64,000 nucleotides of DNA from Lichenicoccus sp964247695. Its GTDB lineage: Bacteria > Pseudomonadota > Alphaproteobacteria > Acetobacterales > Acetobacteraceae. Under the pieces are notes generated by a model. The model worked only from the letters and a program-made list of their open reading frames with translations. It was not told the DNA's origin and made no database searches. The stretch covers positions 1 to 64,000 of the forward strand of contig CAXTVI010000008.1 of assembly GCA_964247695.1 (NCBI GenBank), written 5' to 3'. Numbering within the stretch: position 1 is the first letter of the stretch; every line of letters starts with the position of its first letter. Below are positions 31,132 to 40,233 of the stretch, piece after piece. The position numbers and the translations under genes are program-made.

Positions 31132-33503
31132 GCAGGTCTGTCTGTGCTGAGGGATCGCGCAGCATAGGCCGGGCGCTCGCCCGCGAACAGGAAACCGAAC
31201 ACCATCGCGAGCACGACCCCGATACAGACGGTGCCGCCGATCTCGCGCAGCAGCGGCGTGCGGCACAGGCAGAGCAGCGAGAAGGTGAGCAGCGCCATGA
31301 CGTTGCAGGTCAGCAGGGTGCGCAGGGTGCGGGCGCGCTCCTCGGCATCGAGCTGCGGGCGCGCGAAGAACAACGCATAGTCGAGCCCGATCCCGGCGAC
31401 GAACTGCAGCGAGACCAGGTGGATCAGCGTGAGCCGGGTTCCCGACAGCACCAGGACCGCGAGCGTCACCAGCAGGGTGGCCGCGATCGCGGCCAGCACG
31501 CGCAGCGAGCGCAGCGGGTCGCGCTGTCCGAGCACCAGCACCAGGATCGCGACACCGGCTCCGCCGGCCAGGAACGGCCAGGCCTGTCGGGTGTAACCGC
31601 GCACCACCGCCTCCGTGGTGCGGCGCACGTCGATGAACACCCAGCCGGGGCGCGCGAAGACCGCCGCCAGGGCCGTCGGATCGGCCACTCCGGCGGGGAT
31701 CACCGGACCGAACCAGGCGCCGTCACGCTCGAACAGCAGGGCGTCGAGGCGGGTCCGCAGCAGGCTGCCCGGAAGGTCGTTCGCCGTCAGGGGCGGCTGT
31801 CCGCGCGCACGGGCGATGTCGGCGGCGAACCCGTCGAACGCCTGCGGAGTGAAGCCGAGGCCGGCGGCCGCCTGGGCGATGGCGCGGTGCAGGGTGGCGT
31901 CGTCCGGCAACGCAAGCTGGCGCGCCCGCTGGAGTGCGGCGCTCGGCAGCAGCCGGGCGGCGTCCTCGAAGCCGGAGATGGCGTGGGTCGTCACCAGGGT
32001 GTCGAGCCTGGGCTCGAGTGCCTCCTGCGCCTGCAGCACGGCCTCGGGCGCTGCCGCCTGCACAAGCCCGAGCTGGCCGATATCGGGGCCGCCGAGTTGC
32101 GCGCGCAGGCTCCCGTCGAGCGCCAGCAGCGACGGCGGCACCGGGGTCAGGCTGGCGAGGTCGTGGTCGAGGCGCGGGCCGCCGGCGAGCACGATGCCGA
32201 GCACGGCCAGAAGCGGCGGCACAACGCCCCAAAGCCGCCAGCGGCGCCAGCTTTCGATGCCGTCCAGCCGCCCCGGATCGCCGGCATAGGAGGGGGCGAG
32301 ACCCGCGCGTCCGATCAGGACGGGCAGCAGCCAGCGTGTCGCCGCCGCGGACGCCAGGATCCCGACAGCCGCGAACAGGCCGAGCTGCGCCACTCCCGGA
32401 AACTGCGAACCGGCCATGCCCGACAGGCCGAGGCTCGCCGTCAGCACCGACAGCGTGAACGGCCGTGCGATGCGCCGGATCGTGTCGGGCGGCGGCTCGC
32501 CCTGCTTGCGATGGCCGATCAGCAGCACCGGGTAGTCGATGGTGATGCCCAGCATGGTCATGCCGAAACCCAGCGTGATGCCGTGCACGAAGCCGAAGGC
32601 GAGCTGCACCGCGAAGGCGGCCGCCGACAGGCCCAGCGCCACGCTGATCGCGATCGCCGCCAGCACCCAAGGCGAGCGGAAACGCCAGCTCAGCCAGCCC
32701 GCCACCAGCAGCGCCGAGACGATCGACAGCAGGCGCACGTCGCGCCGCACCGCTGCCTCCGCCGCCTGGGCGAACACCGGCGCACCGGTCACCAGCAGGC
32801 GGGCGCCGTGCCGGTCCGGGATCCGTTCGAACGCCGCCCGCAGGCGATGCAGCGCCCGGGCCTGCGCCGGCAGGTCGGTGCCGGACGAAGCGAGCCGGGC
32901 GAGCAGCAGCGCGCGATCGCCATCCGGAAGGGCATCGGGCGCGAACCAGACGCCGTCGCGCAGGATCGCGTTGCCGCCGCCGCTCCACGACGCAAGCAGC
33001 GCCGGCAGCGCCCCGGTCGGATCGGGCAGGCCGTATTGCTGCACCAGCGGCGCCGCCGAAGAGGCCAGCCCGTCACGCAGCCGGATGAAATCGGCGCGCA
33101 GGGCTGCGACGGAAAACGCCCCGGCGGCCTGGGGCGCCAGCAGATACCGCGAGGCGAACAGGGTGCGCATCGCATCCGGGTCGAGCAGCCCGTGGCCGTT
33201 CTGCACGAACAGCAGGCCGGGATCGTGCGACAGCCGGTCCGACAGCCGGTTGCTGACCGTCGCCAGCGTGTCGGCCGGCGCACCCTCGATGCCGATCAGC
33301 AGCAGGCTCGCGGCGGTTCCGGTGCGCAGCTCCTCGTCGACCAGCCGCGCGGCCGGGTCACGCGCATGCGGCAGCAGCTCGCCGAGATCACCGCGCACGG
33401 TGATGTGGGTAAAGACGAGCGCCGCCAGGGCCAGGGCCGCCAGCATGGCGAGCGCAAGCGGCCAGCGTGAGGCGCCCCTGATTCCTCCTTGCTTGCGAAT
33501 CAC
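31128..33503 (-). CDS. MMPL/RND-superfamily exporter of the aryl-polyene locus (ApeM-like)
   Basis: A 791-aa inner-membrane protein with two sets of transmembrane helices around large periplasmic loops (helix 1 PLALAMLAALALAALVFTHI; helix blocks around 255-410 and 640-780). The GFGMTMLGITIDYPVLLIGH segment holds the Asp-Tyr pair of MMPL/RND proton relays, repeated as FVAGIGLDYALFFA in the second half. It would move the lipid-linked pigment across the inner membrane. The GTG start forms GTGA with the LolA-like gene stop. Confidence 0.9.
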   Translation of the reverse strand: MIRKQGGIRGASRWPLALAMLAALALAALVFTHITVRGDLGELLPHARDPAARLVDEELRTGTAASLLLIGIEGAPADTLATVSNRLSDRLSHDPGLLFVQNGHGLLDPDAMRTLFASRYLLAPQAAGAFSVAALRADFIRLRDGLASSAAPLVQQYGLPDPTGALPALLASWSGGGNAILRDGVWFAPDALPDGDRALLLARLASSGTDLPAQARALHRLRAAFERIPDRHGARLLVTGAPVFAQAAEAAVRRDVRLLSIVSALLVAGWLSWRFRSPWVLAAIAISVALGLSAAAFAVQLAFGFVHGITLGFGMTMLGITIDYPVLLIGHRKQGEPPPDTIRRIARPFTLSVLTASLGLSGMAGSQFPGVAQLGLFAAVGILASAAATRWLLPVLIGRAGLAPSYAGDPGRLDGIESWRRWRLWGVVPPLLAVLGIVLAGGPRLDHDLASLTPVPPSLLALDGSLRAQLGGPDIGQLGLVQAAAPEAVLQAQEALEPRLDTLVTTHAISGFEDAARLLPSAALQRARQLALPDDATLHRAIAQAAAGLGFTPQAFDGFAADIARARGQPPLTANDLPGSLLRTRLDALLFERDGAWFGPVIPAGVADPTALAAVFARPGWVFIDVRRTTEAVVRGYTRQAWPFLAGGAGVAILVLVLGQRDPLRSLRVLAAIAATLLVTLAVLVLSGTRLTLIHLVSLQFVAGIGLDYALFFARPQLDAEERARTLRTLLTCNVMALLTFSLLCLCRTPLLREIGGTVCIGVVLAMVFGFLFAGERPAYAARSLSTDRPA

Positions 33504-34072
33504 GGGGTAATCGTCATCCGCTGCTCGTCGCCGTTGGCCTGCACGATGTCGATCTGGCGCACGTCGGTGCCGGTGCCGTCGACATAGGCGATCCTGATCA
33601 CCTGCGCCGCCACGTTGCCGCCCGGGTGCAGCACGATGCGCCAGCGGCCGATGTCGCCGGATTCCTTCACCGTGAAGTGCCGGCGCAGCGTGGCGAGGTC
33701 GCCCGTCAGGGTGCCGCGCAGAGTGTCGGCCAGGATCTGCAGCGCCGGGCTCTCGTCGAGCGGCAGGGTGCGCATCGGCTGGCCGGGGCTCGCGATCGAG
33801 ACGGCATCGCCCTCGACCAGCAGCCGTTCCGGCCTCGGCGCGGTGGTGTCCTGCTCGAGGTGGTCCGGCCTGCGATACGACAGGGTGCCCTGGCTGAGCA
33901 ACGGTGCCGCCAGGCTGGACAGGTGTTTCTGCATGGTGAAATGCGCCTGCCGGGATGGCTGCGCCGCCAGCCCCTGCATGATCTGCATGAGCACGCTGTC
34001 GGACGCATGCGACGGGGTGCCGGAGATCGCACAGCAGAGGGCTGCCGACAGCAACAGGCGGGGCTCAGTCAT
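33500..34072 (-). CDS. LolA-like periplasmic carrier (ApeL-like)
   Basis: A 190-aa protein with an N-terminal signal sequence (LLLSAALCCAISGTPSHA-SD) and a LolA-type beta fold: FTMQKHLSSLAAPLLSQGTL (the FxxxK..L...LxSxGxL pattern) and YRRPDHLEQDT. Related proteins in aryl-polyene loci are thought to carry the hydrophobic product across the periplasm. The ATG at 34072 has GGGAG 5 nt upstream and overlaps the acyltransferase stop by 8 nt; a GTG at 34087 is less likely. Confidence 0.85.
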   Translation of the reverse strand: MTEPRLLLSAALCCAISGTPSHASDSVLMQIMQGLAAQPSRQAHFTMQKHLSSLAAPLLSQGTLSYRRPDHLEQDTTAPRPERLLVEGDAVSIASPGQPMRTLPLDESPALQILADTLRGTLTGDLATLRRHFTVKESGDIGRWRIVLHPGGNVAAQVIRIAYVDGTGTDVRQIDIVQANGDEQRMTITP

Positions 34073-34973
34073 AGCGTCTCCCGCCACGGCCGCTCTCGGC
34101 CCAGAACAGGTAGAAATTGAACCAGTTGAACGGCGTCTCCCGGCAGCGCCGCTCGAGGCTGGCCGCGTAGCGCTCGATCCAGAGCCGCAGGTCCGCCTGG
34201 CGTTCCCGGCGGCGCAGCACGATGCGCTCGGCGAACGGCTCGAAGCGCACCGTGTAGCGGCAGGGACCGGTGCGCACGCCGTAGAACAGCATGACCGGCG
34301 CCTCGATTACCGAGGCGATGATCAGCGGCCCGCAGGCGAACTCGGCGGCCTCGCCCAGGAAACTCACCGGCATGGTGCGGCCGCCATCCGGGTCGCGGTC
34401 GGCGAGGAAGCCTACCATCTCACCGGCGGCGACGCTCTCCTGCACCCGCAGCATCGCATCGGTGCGGCCGATCTCGATGATGGAGGCCGCCATCTCCGGG
34501 TCGAGGCGCTCGAGCAACCCGGTCAACGGCCCCTGCTTGCGCCGGAACATCACCGGCTTGACCTTGACCGGCGCGCCACGGCCGAACGCGCGCAGCACGT
34601 CGAAGCTGCCCATGTGCGAGCCGAGCAGGATGCAGCCACGGCCGCTGTCGAGGATCGCGTCCAGCTCGGCCAGGCCCTGCACCTCGACATGGTAGTCCGT
34701 GCTGCGCCCGGTCAGGAAGAACACCCGGTCAAGGATGACGCAGGCGAAGGTGAAGACGTGGCGCAACACGTCGGTTTCGCGGGCCCGGCGGCCGAGGGCG
34801 CGCGTCAGGTAGTCGCGCGACGCGACCCGCGTGCTGCGCGAGCGCAGGTAGAAATACAGCGTCACCGGGTAGAGCAGCGCGGTGCAGACGCGACGCCCGA
34901 GGCGGAGCGCGATCCACAGCATGACGCGCAGCATGAACGCGCTGCCCAGCTCGCGATCGGCCGCCCAGGTCAC
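34065..34973 (-). CDS. Lysophospholipid/lipid A-type acyltransferase of the aryl-polyene locus
   Basis: A 302-aa acyltransferase of the LpxL/HtrB-like group. The catalytic HX4D is in LLGSHMGSFDVLRAFG; the FLADRDPDGGRTMPVSFLG motif resembles the LpxL region. One membrane segment lies near the N terminus (about CTALLYPVTLYFYL). It may transfer an acyl or polyene chain to the lipid anchor. The GTG start forms GTGA with the preceding dehydratase stop. Confidence 0.85.
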   Translation of the reverse strand: MTWAADRELGSAFMLRVMLWIALRLGRRVCTALLYPVTLYFYLRSRSTRVASRDYLTRALGRRARETDVLRHVFTFACVILDRVFFLTGRSTDYHVEVQGLAELDAILDSGRGCILLGSHMGSFDVLRAFGRGAPVKVKPVMFRRKQGPLTGLLERLDPEMAASIIEIGRTDAMLRVQESVAAGEMVGFLADRDPDGGRTMPVSFLGEAAEFACGPLIIASVIEAPVMLFYGVRTGPCRYTVRFEPFAERIVLRRRERQADLRLWIERYAASLERRCRETPFNWFNFYLFWAESGRGGRRYD

Positions 34974-35302
34974 GCCAGCAGCACCGCGGCCGTCAGCACG
35001 ATCTCCCCGAAGCGCAGGCAGGTCAGCTGCACCGCGCCGCCGAGCGCCGGACCATATCGCACATCGAGAGGCTGGCCCGGCAGCACCGGCATGCGGAACC
35101 GCACCGAGCGCAGGCCCGACAGCCGGCGCCCCGGTTCGGCCTGGAAGAGCAGAGCGAGCGCCTCGTCGAGCAGCACTACGCCCGGCACCACCGGATGGCC
35201 CGGAAAGTGCCCGGGCAGGCAGGGGTGGGTCACCGGGATCAGGAAGCTGCCGCAGGACATGCCGGCGTCCCCTGTGCCGGGCGTGGTCGCCGCGTCATCC
35301 AC
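34970..35302 (-). CDS. ApeI-like FabZ-type dehydratase subunit
   Basis: A 110-aa hot-dog protein. HPCLPGHFPGHPVVPGVVLL contains the FabZ active-site signature HFPGxPxxPG. It probably forms a heterodimer with the ApeP-like subunit, as described for aryl-polyene systems. The start is a GTG at 35302 that overlaps the AMP-ligase stop by 8 nt. A later Met at codon 15 is possible. Confidence 0.82.
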   Translation of the reverse strand: MDDAATTPGTGDAGMSCGSFLIPVTHPCLPGHFPGHPVVPGVVLLDEALALLFQAEPGRRLSGLRSVRFRMPVLPGQPLDVRYGPALGGAVQLTCLRFGEIVLTAAVLLA

Positions 35303-36605
35303 CGGCGTCCGTCCCGAGCAGTCCGAGCAGGGCCTCGCGGGTCAACTTGCCGGTGGCGTTGCGCGGCAGCGCGTCGCACAGGATCAGCCGGCGCGGCAGG
35401 AACACCGGGTCGATCACGCGCCTGAGCTCCTCCAGCAGGTCGGAGGCCGCGCGGCCGGGCGCCACCGCAAAGGCGAGCAGGCGCGCGCCGGGGCGACGCT
35501 CGAGGTCGTCCGGCGCCATGAAGATGCCGTCGCTGACGCCGTGCATCTGGTTCAGGATATGGCTGAGTCCGGACAGCGAGGCGCGGCGTCCGCCCAGCTT
35601 CACCAGGTCGCCGAGCCGGCCGAGCAGGCGGAAGCCGCTTCCGTCCTCGGCCAGCTCGATGATGTCGGCTAGCGGGGTGGCGGCGGCGAAGGGCGCCTGC
35701 ACCATCGCGGCGTCTCCGTCCGGGATCATGGTGACGCCGGGATACAGGCGCCATTCCGGCTCCGCCACCGTGCGGCGGCTGGCGATCGAGCCGACCTCGG
35801 TCGCACCGAAGATCTCCAGCACCTTGGTGCCCCACTCCCGCTCGATGCGACCGGCGAGGGCTGCATCGAGCGGCGCGGTGGCAGAGATCACCTGCTGCGG
35901 CGGCCGCGCGGGCACCGGCTCCAGCAGCGTGCGCAGATGCACCGGCGTGCTGACCAGCGTGGCGGGGCCGGATGCCGCCTGCAGCGCGAGGCGGAGGTCG
36001 GCGGGATAGAAGAACGGTCCGCACCAGCTCGTGACCGGGGCGTGCAGCGGCAGCAGGACGGTGGTCTCGAAGCCGTACATGTGATGCGGCGGGATCGTGC
36101 CGACCAGCTCATGCGCCGGCTCGTGGGTAAACCCGAAGCGCTGCGCTGCGGCCCGGCTGCGCGCGACCAGCTCGCCCCAGCGCTTGCTGTTGGCGGCCGG
36201 CTCGCCGGTGCTGCCGGAGGTCAGCACGATGGCAACGACACGGTCGCTGTCGATGGCGGGGATCGTGGCCGCGGCATCGGTGGGGGCGTTCCCTGCCCCC
36301 AGCCAGTCGTCGCCGAGCGGCAGCGCCTGGCCGTAGCGGCCGGCGAGCGCTGCCACCCCGCGTGGGCTCTGGTCGCCGGTAAGCAGGCTGGTGCGGCCGG
36401 CAACCACACAGGCGACGAACAGGACGGCGAACCGATAGCGGTCCTGGCACAGATTGATGATGTGGCGGATGCCGGGATCCTGACGCAGCCGCGCCGCGTG
36501 GCGCTCCACATCCGCGAGAAAGGCGGCTGTCGTGACTGCTCGCTCGCTGTCGCGGAACAGGATGGCACCCAACTCGCGGTCGAGCAGCGGCTCCTGCAGG
36601 CTCAT
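35295..36605 (-). CDS. AMP-dependent acyl ligase loading the aryl starter (ApeH-like)
   Basis: A 436-aa adenylate-forming enzyme. The phosphate-binding loop is VLTSGSTGEPAANSKRW, in which the usual PK lysine is replaced. The middle motif is EIFGATEVGS (YGxTE type) and the C-terminal lysine is in LPRNATGKLTREAL. It is short for the family but normal for aryl-polyene ligases, which activate 4- or 3-hydroxybenzoate and load it on ACP. The ATG at 36605 lies 22 nt after the ACP stop. The replaced loop lysine may tune activity; its effect cannot be judged here. Confidence 0.88.
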   Translation of the reverse strand: MSLQEPLLDRELGAILFRDSERAVTTAAFLADVERHAARLRQDPGIRHIINLCQDRYRFAVLFVACVVAGRTSLLTGDQSPRGVAALAGRYGQALPLGDDWLGAGNAPTDAAATIPAIDSDRVVAIVLTSGSTGEPAANSKRWGELVARSRAAAQRFGFTHEPAHELVGTIPPHHMYGFETTVLLPLHAPVTSWCGPFFYPADLRLALQAASGPATLVSTPVHLRTLLEPVPARPPQQVISATAPLDAALAGRIEREWGTKVLEIFGATEVGSIASRRTVAEPEWRLYPGVTMIPDGDAAMVQAPFAAATPLADIIELAEDGSGFRLLGRLGDLVKLGGRRASLSGLSHILNQMHGVSDGIFMAPDDLERRPGARLLAFAVAPGRAASDLLEELRRVIDPVFLPRRLILCDALPRNATGKLTREALLGLLGTDAGG

Positions 36606-36627
36606 TCCGGCAACGGAAACCGAGGGT

Positions 36628-36951
36628 TCAACGTGTGCGGGTGTTGGCGACGTGACTGGCAAGGCTGCGCAGGTTGGCAAAGATCTCGCCATTGCGGTCG
36701 TCATCCGACTTGAGCTCGATGCCATAACGTTTCGACAGCGCCAGCGCCAGCTCGAGCGCGTCGATGGAATCGAGACCCAGCCCCTGGTTGAACAGCGGCT
36801 GCTCCGGCGGGATCGACTCAGGCGCGTCCTCGAGCTGCAGCGTCTCGGCGATCAGGCTTGCAACCTCGGCCTCGATCGGCGATTGCGGCTGCGAAGCCTG
36901 AAGCTGCTCCGGACTGCGGGCCGTCTTGAGTGGGTCGGTCGAGGCGTTCAT
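36628..36951 (-). CDS. Acyl carrier protein of the aryl-polyene operon
   Basis: A 107-aa carrier protein. Ser62 in GLGLDSIDALELALAL is the 4'-phosphopantetheine site. The first 25 residues are a flexible Ser/Pro/Gln leader, longer than in AcpP. The ATG is preceded by AGAAGG. It is the first gene of the leftward 12-gene operon, behind the promoter at 36995-37024. It is the only ACP visible in the locus, whereas E. coli-type clusters encode two. Confidence 0.9.
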   Translation of the reverse strand: MNASTDPLKTARSPEQLQASQPQSPIEAEVASLIAETLQLEDAPESIPPEQPLFNQGLGLDSIDALELALALSKRYGIELKSDDDRNGEIFANLRSLASHVANTRTR

Positions 36952-36994
36952 GAAACCTTCTAACTCAGCACGATCCCGGACGTCGCCTCGCTTT

Positions 36995-37024
36995 ATCCTA
37001 AGGTCCGGACTACAGCAACCACAA
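36995..37024 (-). promoter_or_regulatory. Candidate promoter of the aryl-polyene operon
   Basis: On the minus strand TTGTGG is separated by 18 bases from TAGGAT, giving a predicted start about 37 nt before the ACP ATG. It lies in the 100-bp gap between the divergent ACP and membrane-protein genes, the only apparent control point for the 12-gene operon. Confidence 0.4.
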
Positions 37025-37051
37025 CGCGCAACGATTGTCAGCTCTGCCACG

Positions 37052-37690
37052 ATGGCGCGCGCCGGGTTGATCGTGACAACCGCCCTGCTGCTGCATTTCG
37101 GACTTGCCCATGCGAGCGCGCCGGTGCGGCTCCTGACCGCCCTGGCACTCCTGCAGGCCGGTTGCGCGACGGCACTGGCCGCGATGGCCTGGCGCCGCGG
37201 CGCCGGTATCCTGCGGGGTGGCCTGCTGCTGCTGCCGTGCCTCGTGTGGCCAGCCTGCCGCGCCATCCCGCGATTTTGCGTCGTCGCGACCGTGCTCGCC
37301 TCGCACACGGCACTCTATGGCGCCCTTACCGCCCTCTTCGGCCTCTCCCTGCTGCCCGGTCGCACGGCGCTGGTCACCGTGATGGCTCGCACGGTCGAGC
37401 CGGGGCTCACGCCTCGCATGCTGGCCTATACGCGACGGATCACGTGGCTTTGGACGCTCTACGGCCCGGCGCAGGTCGCGACCTCGATGCTGCTGCTCTC
37501 GCTGGCGCCGCTGCGGATCTGGTCGATCTTCGTCAACCTGCTCGACCTGCCGCTGCTCGTCGCGGTGTTCCTCGGCGAATATGCATTCCGCTCCTGGTGG
37601 CTGCGTGGCGAGAGCCAGGCCAGCCTCGCGGATGGCTGGCGCGCCGCACGGCGGCGCTGGCGCGCGGCCCCCGAGGGTCCGCACGGTTGA
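37052..37690 (+). CDS. Integral membrane protein of the aryl-polyene locus (COG4648-like)
   Basis: A 212-aa inner-membrane protein with about six helices (for example AGLIVTTALLLHFGLAHA, TALYGALTALFGLSLLPG, RIWSIFVNLLDLPLLVAVFL). The conserved-looking region TVEPGLTPRMLAYTRRITWL and the closing GEYAFRSWWLR resemble the small membrane protein found in many aryl-polyene clusters (ApeG, COG4648). Its role is not known. It is divergent from the ACP gene, and its stop overlaps a TTG start of the deacetylase gene (TTGA). Confidence 0.7.
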   Translation: MARAGLIVTTALLLHFGLAHASAPVRLLTALALLQAGCATALAAMAWRRGAGILRGGLLLLPCLVWPACRAIPRFCVVATVLASHTALYGALTALFGLSLLPGRTALVTVMARTVEPGLTPRMLAYTRRITWLWTLYGPAQVATSMLLLSLAPLRIWSIFVNLLDLPLLVAVFLGEYAFRSWWLRGESQASLADGWRAARRRWRAAPEGPHG

Positions 37691-38496
37691 ACCGCCTGCT
37701 CACGGCCTCGATCGGAGTGCATGGCGCGGCCCTCGGCGCCACGATCCTGGCACCCCGGGCGCGACGCGCCGTGGTCGCGCGCTGGGCGCTGGCGGCCGTT
37801 GCCGCGGACCAGGCGGTGCTGACCGCAGCCGGGATGTGGCCACGCAGCCGGCTGCTCGGGCCGAACCTGACCCGGCTGCCGGCAGGACTGCCCGGGCTGG
37901 TGCTGAGCTTCGATGACGGTCCCGATCCCGAGGTGACGCCGCGCGTGCTCGACCTGCTGGAGGCGGCCGGGGCCAGCGCCAGCTTCTTCTGCATCGGGCA
38001 GCGCGCCCGCGCCTTCCCGGACCTGGTGCGCGAGATCGCGCGTCGCGGCCATTCGGTGGAGAACCACACCGAGCACCATCTTCGGCATTTCGCGGCCCTC
38101 GGCCCGGCCGGGATGCGACGCGAGATCATGCAGGCGCAGCAGGTGCTGGCAGAACTCGCCGGCCGGCCGCCGGGCTGGTTCCGGGCGCCGATGGGCCTGC
38201 GCAACCCGCTGCTGCAGCCTGTGCTCGACGAGGCCGGGCTCATGCTGGCGAGCTGGACCCGGCGCGCCCTCGACGGCGCCCGCCGCTGCGATCCGGAGGT
38301 CGCCCTGCGCCGCCTGCTGGGTGGGTCAAGAGAGGCAGGGGGGCTCGCCGCCGGCGACCTGCTGCTCATGCATGACGGCAACTGCGCGCGCGATGCGGCC
38401 GGCCGGCCCGTGGTGCTCGAGATCCTGCCGCCGCTGCTGGACCGCATGCAGGGTCTAGGAGTGCCTGGCCTCAGCCTGAGCCGGCTGCCAGCCTGA
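37687..38496 (+). CDS. Polysaccharide deacetylase (NodB domain), membrane-anchored
   Basis: A 269-aa carbohydrate esterase family 4 protein. The NodB motifs are SFDDGPDP (residues 74-81), the metal histidines in GHSVENHTEH (His122 and His127), RAPMGLRNP and LLLMHDGN. An N-terminal hydrophobic region of about 50 residues probably anchors it. The TTG start couples it to the membrane protein gene; a GTG 30 nt later is an alternative. It may deacetylate an N-acetylated sugar in the pigment's glycan head group. Its last 42 bases overlap the convergent GT2 gene. Confidence 0.82.
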   Translation: MNRLLTASIGVHGAALGATILAPRARRAVVARWALAAVAADQAVLTAAGMWPRSRLLGPNLTRLPAGLPGLVLSFDDGPDPEVTPRVLDLLEAAGASASFFCIGQRARAFPDLVREIARRGHSVENHTEHHLRHFAALGPAGMRREIMQAQQVLAELAGRPPGWFRAPMGLRNPLLQPVLDEAGLMLASWTRRALDGARRCDPEVALRRLLGGSREAGGLAAGDLLLMHDGNCARDAAGRPVVLEILPPLLDRMQGLGVPGLSLSRLPA

Positions 38497-39309
38497 GCCG
38501 GAGGCCTGGGGCTGCCCCCCGACGGGCGAGGCAGGCGACGGGCAGCACGACCGCAGGCGCAGCATGACCGGCAGGTGCCGCACCAGGCCGATCGCCGCGA
38601 GGCGCAGATGCATCCAGCTGAGCAGCAGGTTGTCGCGCCCGTAGCGGAAGTGCGAGACGCCCCCCTCGGCGGGGCTGAGATAGCGCACCGCGGCCGACAG
38701 CCGCAGCGGCCGGATGCCGGCCCAGCACAGCCGCACCACGGCCTCGGTGTCGAAGTCGTAGCGGCGCATCCAGCGCGTGCGCTGCATGACGGCGCGCAGC
38801 GGCGCCACGGGATAGACACGGAACCCGAACAGCGTGTCTCCGATGCCGGCCCCTCCGGTCTCGATGTCGGCGCAGACGTTGGAGATCCTGCGACCCTGCA
38901 CCCGCACCGCCGGCGCCTCGGCGCCGAACACCGGCTGTCCAAGCACCATGGCGTCGGGGGCGAGCATCGAGGCGTGCATGAAGCGGCCGATCTCGTCCAC
39001 GGGGTGCTGGCCGTCCGCGTCCATGGTCAGCACATGGGTGAAGCCCGCGGCAACCGCCTGGTCGAGCCCAGCCAGGATCGCGGCGCCCTTGCCGCAATTG
39101 CGGTCGAACAGGATCACGCGCAGGTCCGGATCCTGCCGGGCCAGCGCCTGCATCGCCTCCCCGGTGCCGTCGGTGCTGCCATCGACGACGACCCACACCG
39201 GCGCCCAGACGGCGCGCGCGGCACCGACCGTCTCGAACAGCCCGGCGCCCGTGTTGTAGCTCGGGATCAGCAGCAGGTGCGTCCTGGAGCGCGGCACTCC
39301 GGCACTCAT
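38455..39309 (-). CDS. Family 2 glycosyltransferase of the aryl-polyene locus
   Basis: A 284-aa GT2 enzyme with a GT-A fold. HLLLIPSYNTGAGLFETV starts the nucleotide-binding domain, VVVDGSTDGTGE follows, and TMDADGQHP (Asp97 and Asp99) is the metal-binding DxD. The C-terminal region RYGRDNLLLSWMHLRLA has an amphipathic or membrane-facing character. It resembles the glycosyltransferase part of ApeJ-type proteins, which in other species are fused to an acyltransferase. Here the acyltransferase is the separate, coupled gene just upstream (4-nt overlap). Confidence 0.85.
   Translation of the reverse strand: MSAGVPRSRTHLLLIPSYNTGAGLFETVGAARAVWAPVWVVVDGSTDGTGEAMQALARQDPDLRVILFDRNCGKGAAILAGLDQAVAAGFTHVLTMDADGQHPVDEIGRFMHASMLAPDAMVLGQPVFGAEAPAVRVQGRRISNVCADIETGGAGIGDTLFGFRVYPVAPLRAVMQRTRWMRRYDFDTEAVVRLCWAGIRPLRLSAAVRYLSPAEGGVSHFRYGRDNLLLSWMHLRLAAIGLVRHLPVMLRLRSCCPSPASPVGGQPQASGSGWQPAQAEARHS
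38472..38505. repeat. 17-bp tandem duplication at convergent gene ends
   Basis: CAGCCTGAGCCGGCTGC at 38472-38488 is followed at once by CAGCCTGAGCCGGAGGC, 15 of 17 positions alike. It lies where the deacetylase and GT2 genes overlap, so it affects the C termini of both; 17 is not a multiple of 3 and shifts the frame of each. Confidence 0.55.
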
Positions 39310-40193
39310 GCGCGGTGTCTCATCGATTGCGGCCTTGCCCGTCCCGGCCCGGCGACTGCGCGGAGCTCGTGTTCGAAATACCGGTGCAGCGTGTCGACGA
39401 ACAGCCTGACGTCGCGGTCCACCCGGAACTGCCGTCCGAGGCGCACCCGGATGGTGATCGGGAAGGCCGGCATGCGCTGCAGCGGCCAGCCCTTGCGCAG
39501 ATAGGGGCTCTCGGTCTCGATCAGGAGGGTCTGCACCGGCACGCCCGCGGTGCGGGCCATCAGCGCGAAGCCGGCCCGGAACTCCCCCACCGCGGTATCG
39601 CGCGGGGTGCGGGTGCCTTCGGGAAACACCAGCAGACGCTTGCCGCGCGCCAGCGACGCCACCCCGGCGCGCACCAGGGCCATGGGCTGATCATTGCGGA
39701 TGTAGCCGGCGAGCCGGATGCCGCCGCCCAGGAACGCGTTGTCCCAGAGCGCCGCCTTGGTGATGCAGACGACGCCGCGCAACCGGCTGGTGACCACAAC
39801 CGCATCGAGCAGGCCCGGATGGTTGCAGGCGATGACCATCGGCTGGTCGGATGGCAGCGTGTCGAGCGCCGAGAGGTCGAGACGGGCCAGCCCGAGGCGC
39901 TCCATCAGGACGAGCATGTTGCGGAACCCGACCTGGATGCCCCACTGGCCGACCCGTTCCCGACGCGACGTCGGCAGCAGCAGGCCGAGGAGGGGGGCGA
40001 CCAGGCTCCAGCCCAGGCACCCGACACCCCAGAGGGCAAGCACGGCAACGAAGCTGACCCGTTGCGGGATCGAGGCCCGGGACCGGTCCTGCGCCGCCAC
40101 TGCGGGCCTCGGGCGCCCGGCTATCTGCGACCGTGGTTCGCACGCCTCCGCCAGTGCCCGGATGGCCGTCGAGGGATGTGCTGAATGGAACAC
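39306..40193 (-). CDS. 1-acylglycerol-3-phosphate-type acyltransferase (PlsC family)
   Basis: A 295-aa membrane-associated acyltransferase. The catalytic motif is ACNHPGLLDAVVV (HX4D) and the acceptor motif is LVFPEGTRTPRDT. A transmembrane segment lies near residues 45-70 (FVAVLALWGVGCLGWSLVA). The start is a GTG at 40193 with GGGAG 6 nt upstream; longer frames to 40388 lack a ribosome-binding site. It overlaps the GT2 start by 4 nt. Together they probably build the lipid-sugar head group of the pigment. Confidence 0.82.
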   Translation of the reverse strand: MFHSAHPSTAIRALAEACEPRSQIAGRPRPAVAAQDRSRASIPQRVSFVAVLALWGVGCLGWSLVAPLLGLLLPTSRRERVGQWGIQVGFRNMLVLMERLGLARLDLSALDTLPSDQPMVIACNHPGLLDAVVVTSRLRGVVCITKAALWDNAFLGGGIRLAGYIRNDQPMALVRAGVASLARGKRLLVFPEGTRTPRDTAVGEFRAGFALMARTAGVPVQTLLIETESPYLRKGWPLQRMPAFPITIRVRLGRQFRVDRDVRLFVDTLHRYFEHELRAVAGPGRARPQSMRHRA

Positions 40194-40233
40194 CGCGCGC
40201 TCCCACGATCCACCGAAGCCGTCCCGGCCGGTT

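Noticed and set aside
34970..35302. Thioesterase (ApeK-like) identity for the small hot-dog protein
   Set aside because: HFPGHPVVPG is the FabZ dehydratase signature, so the ApeI-type dehydratase call fits better.
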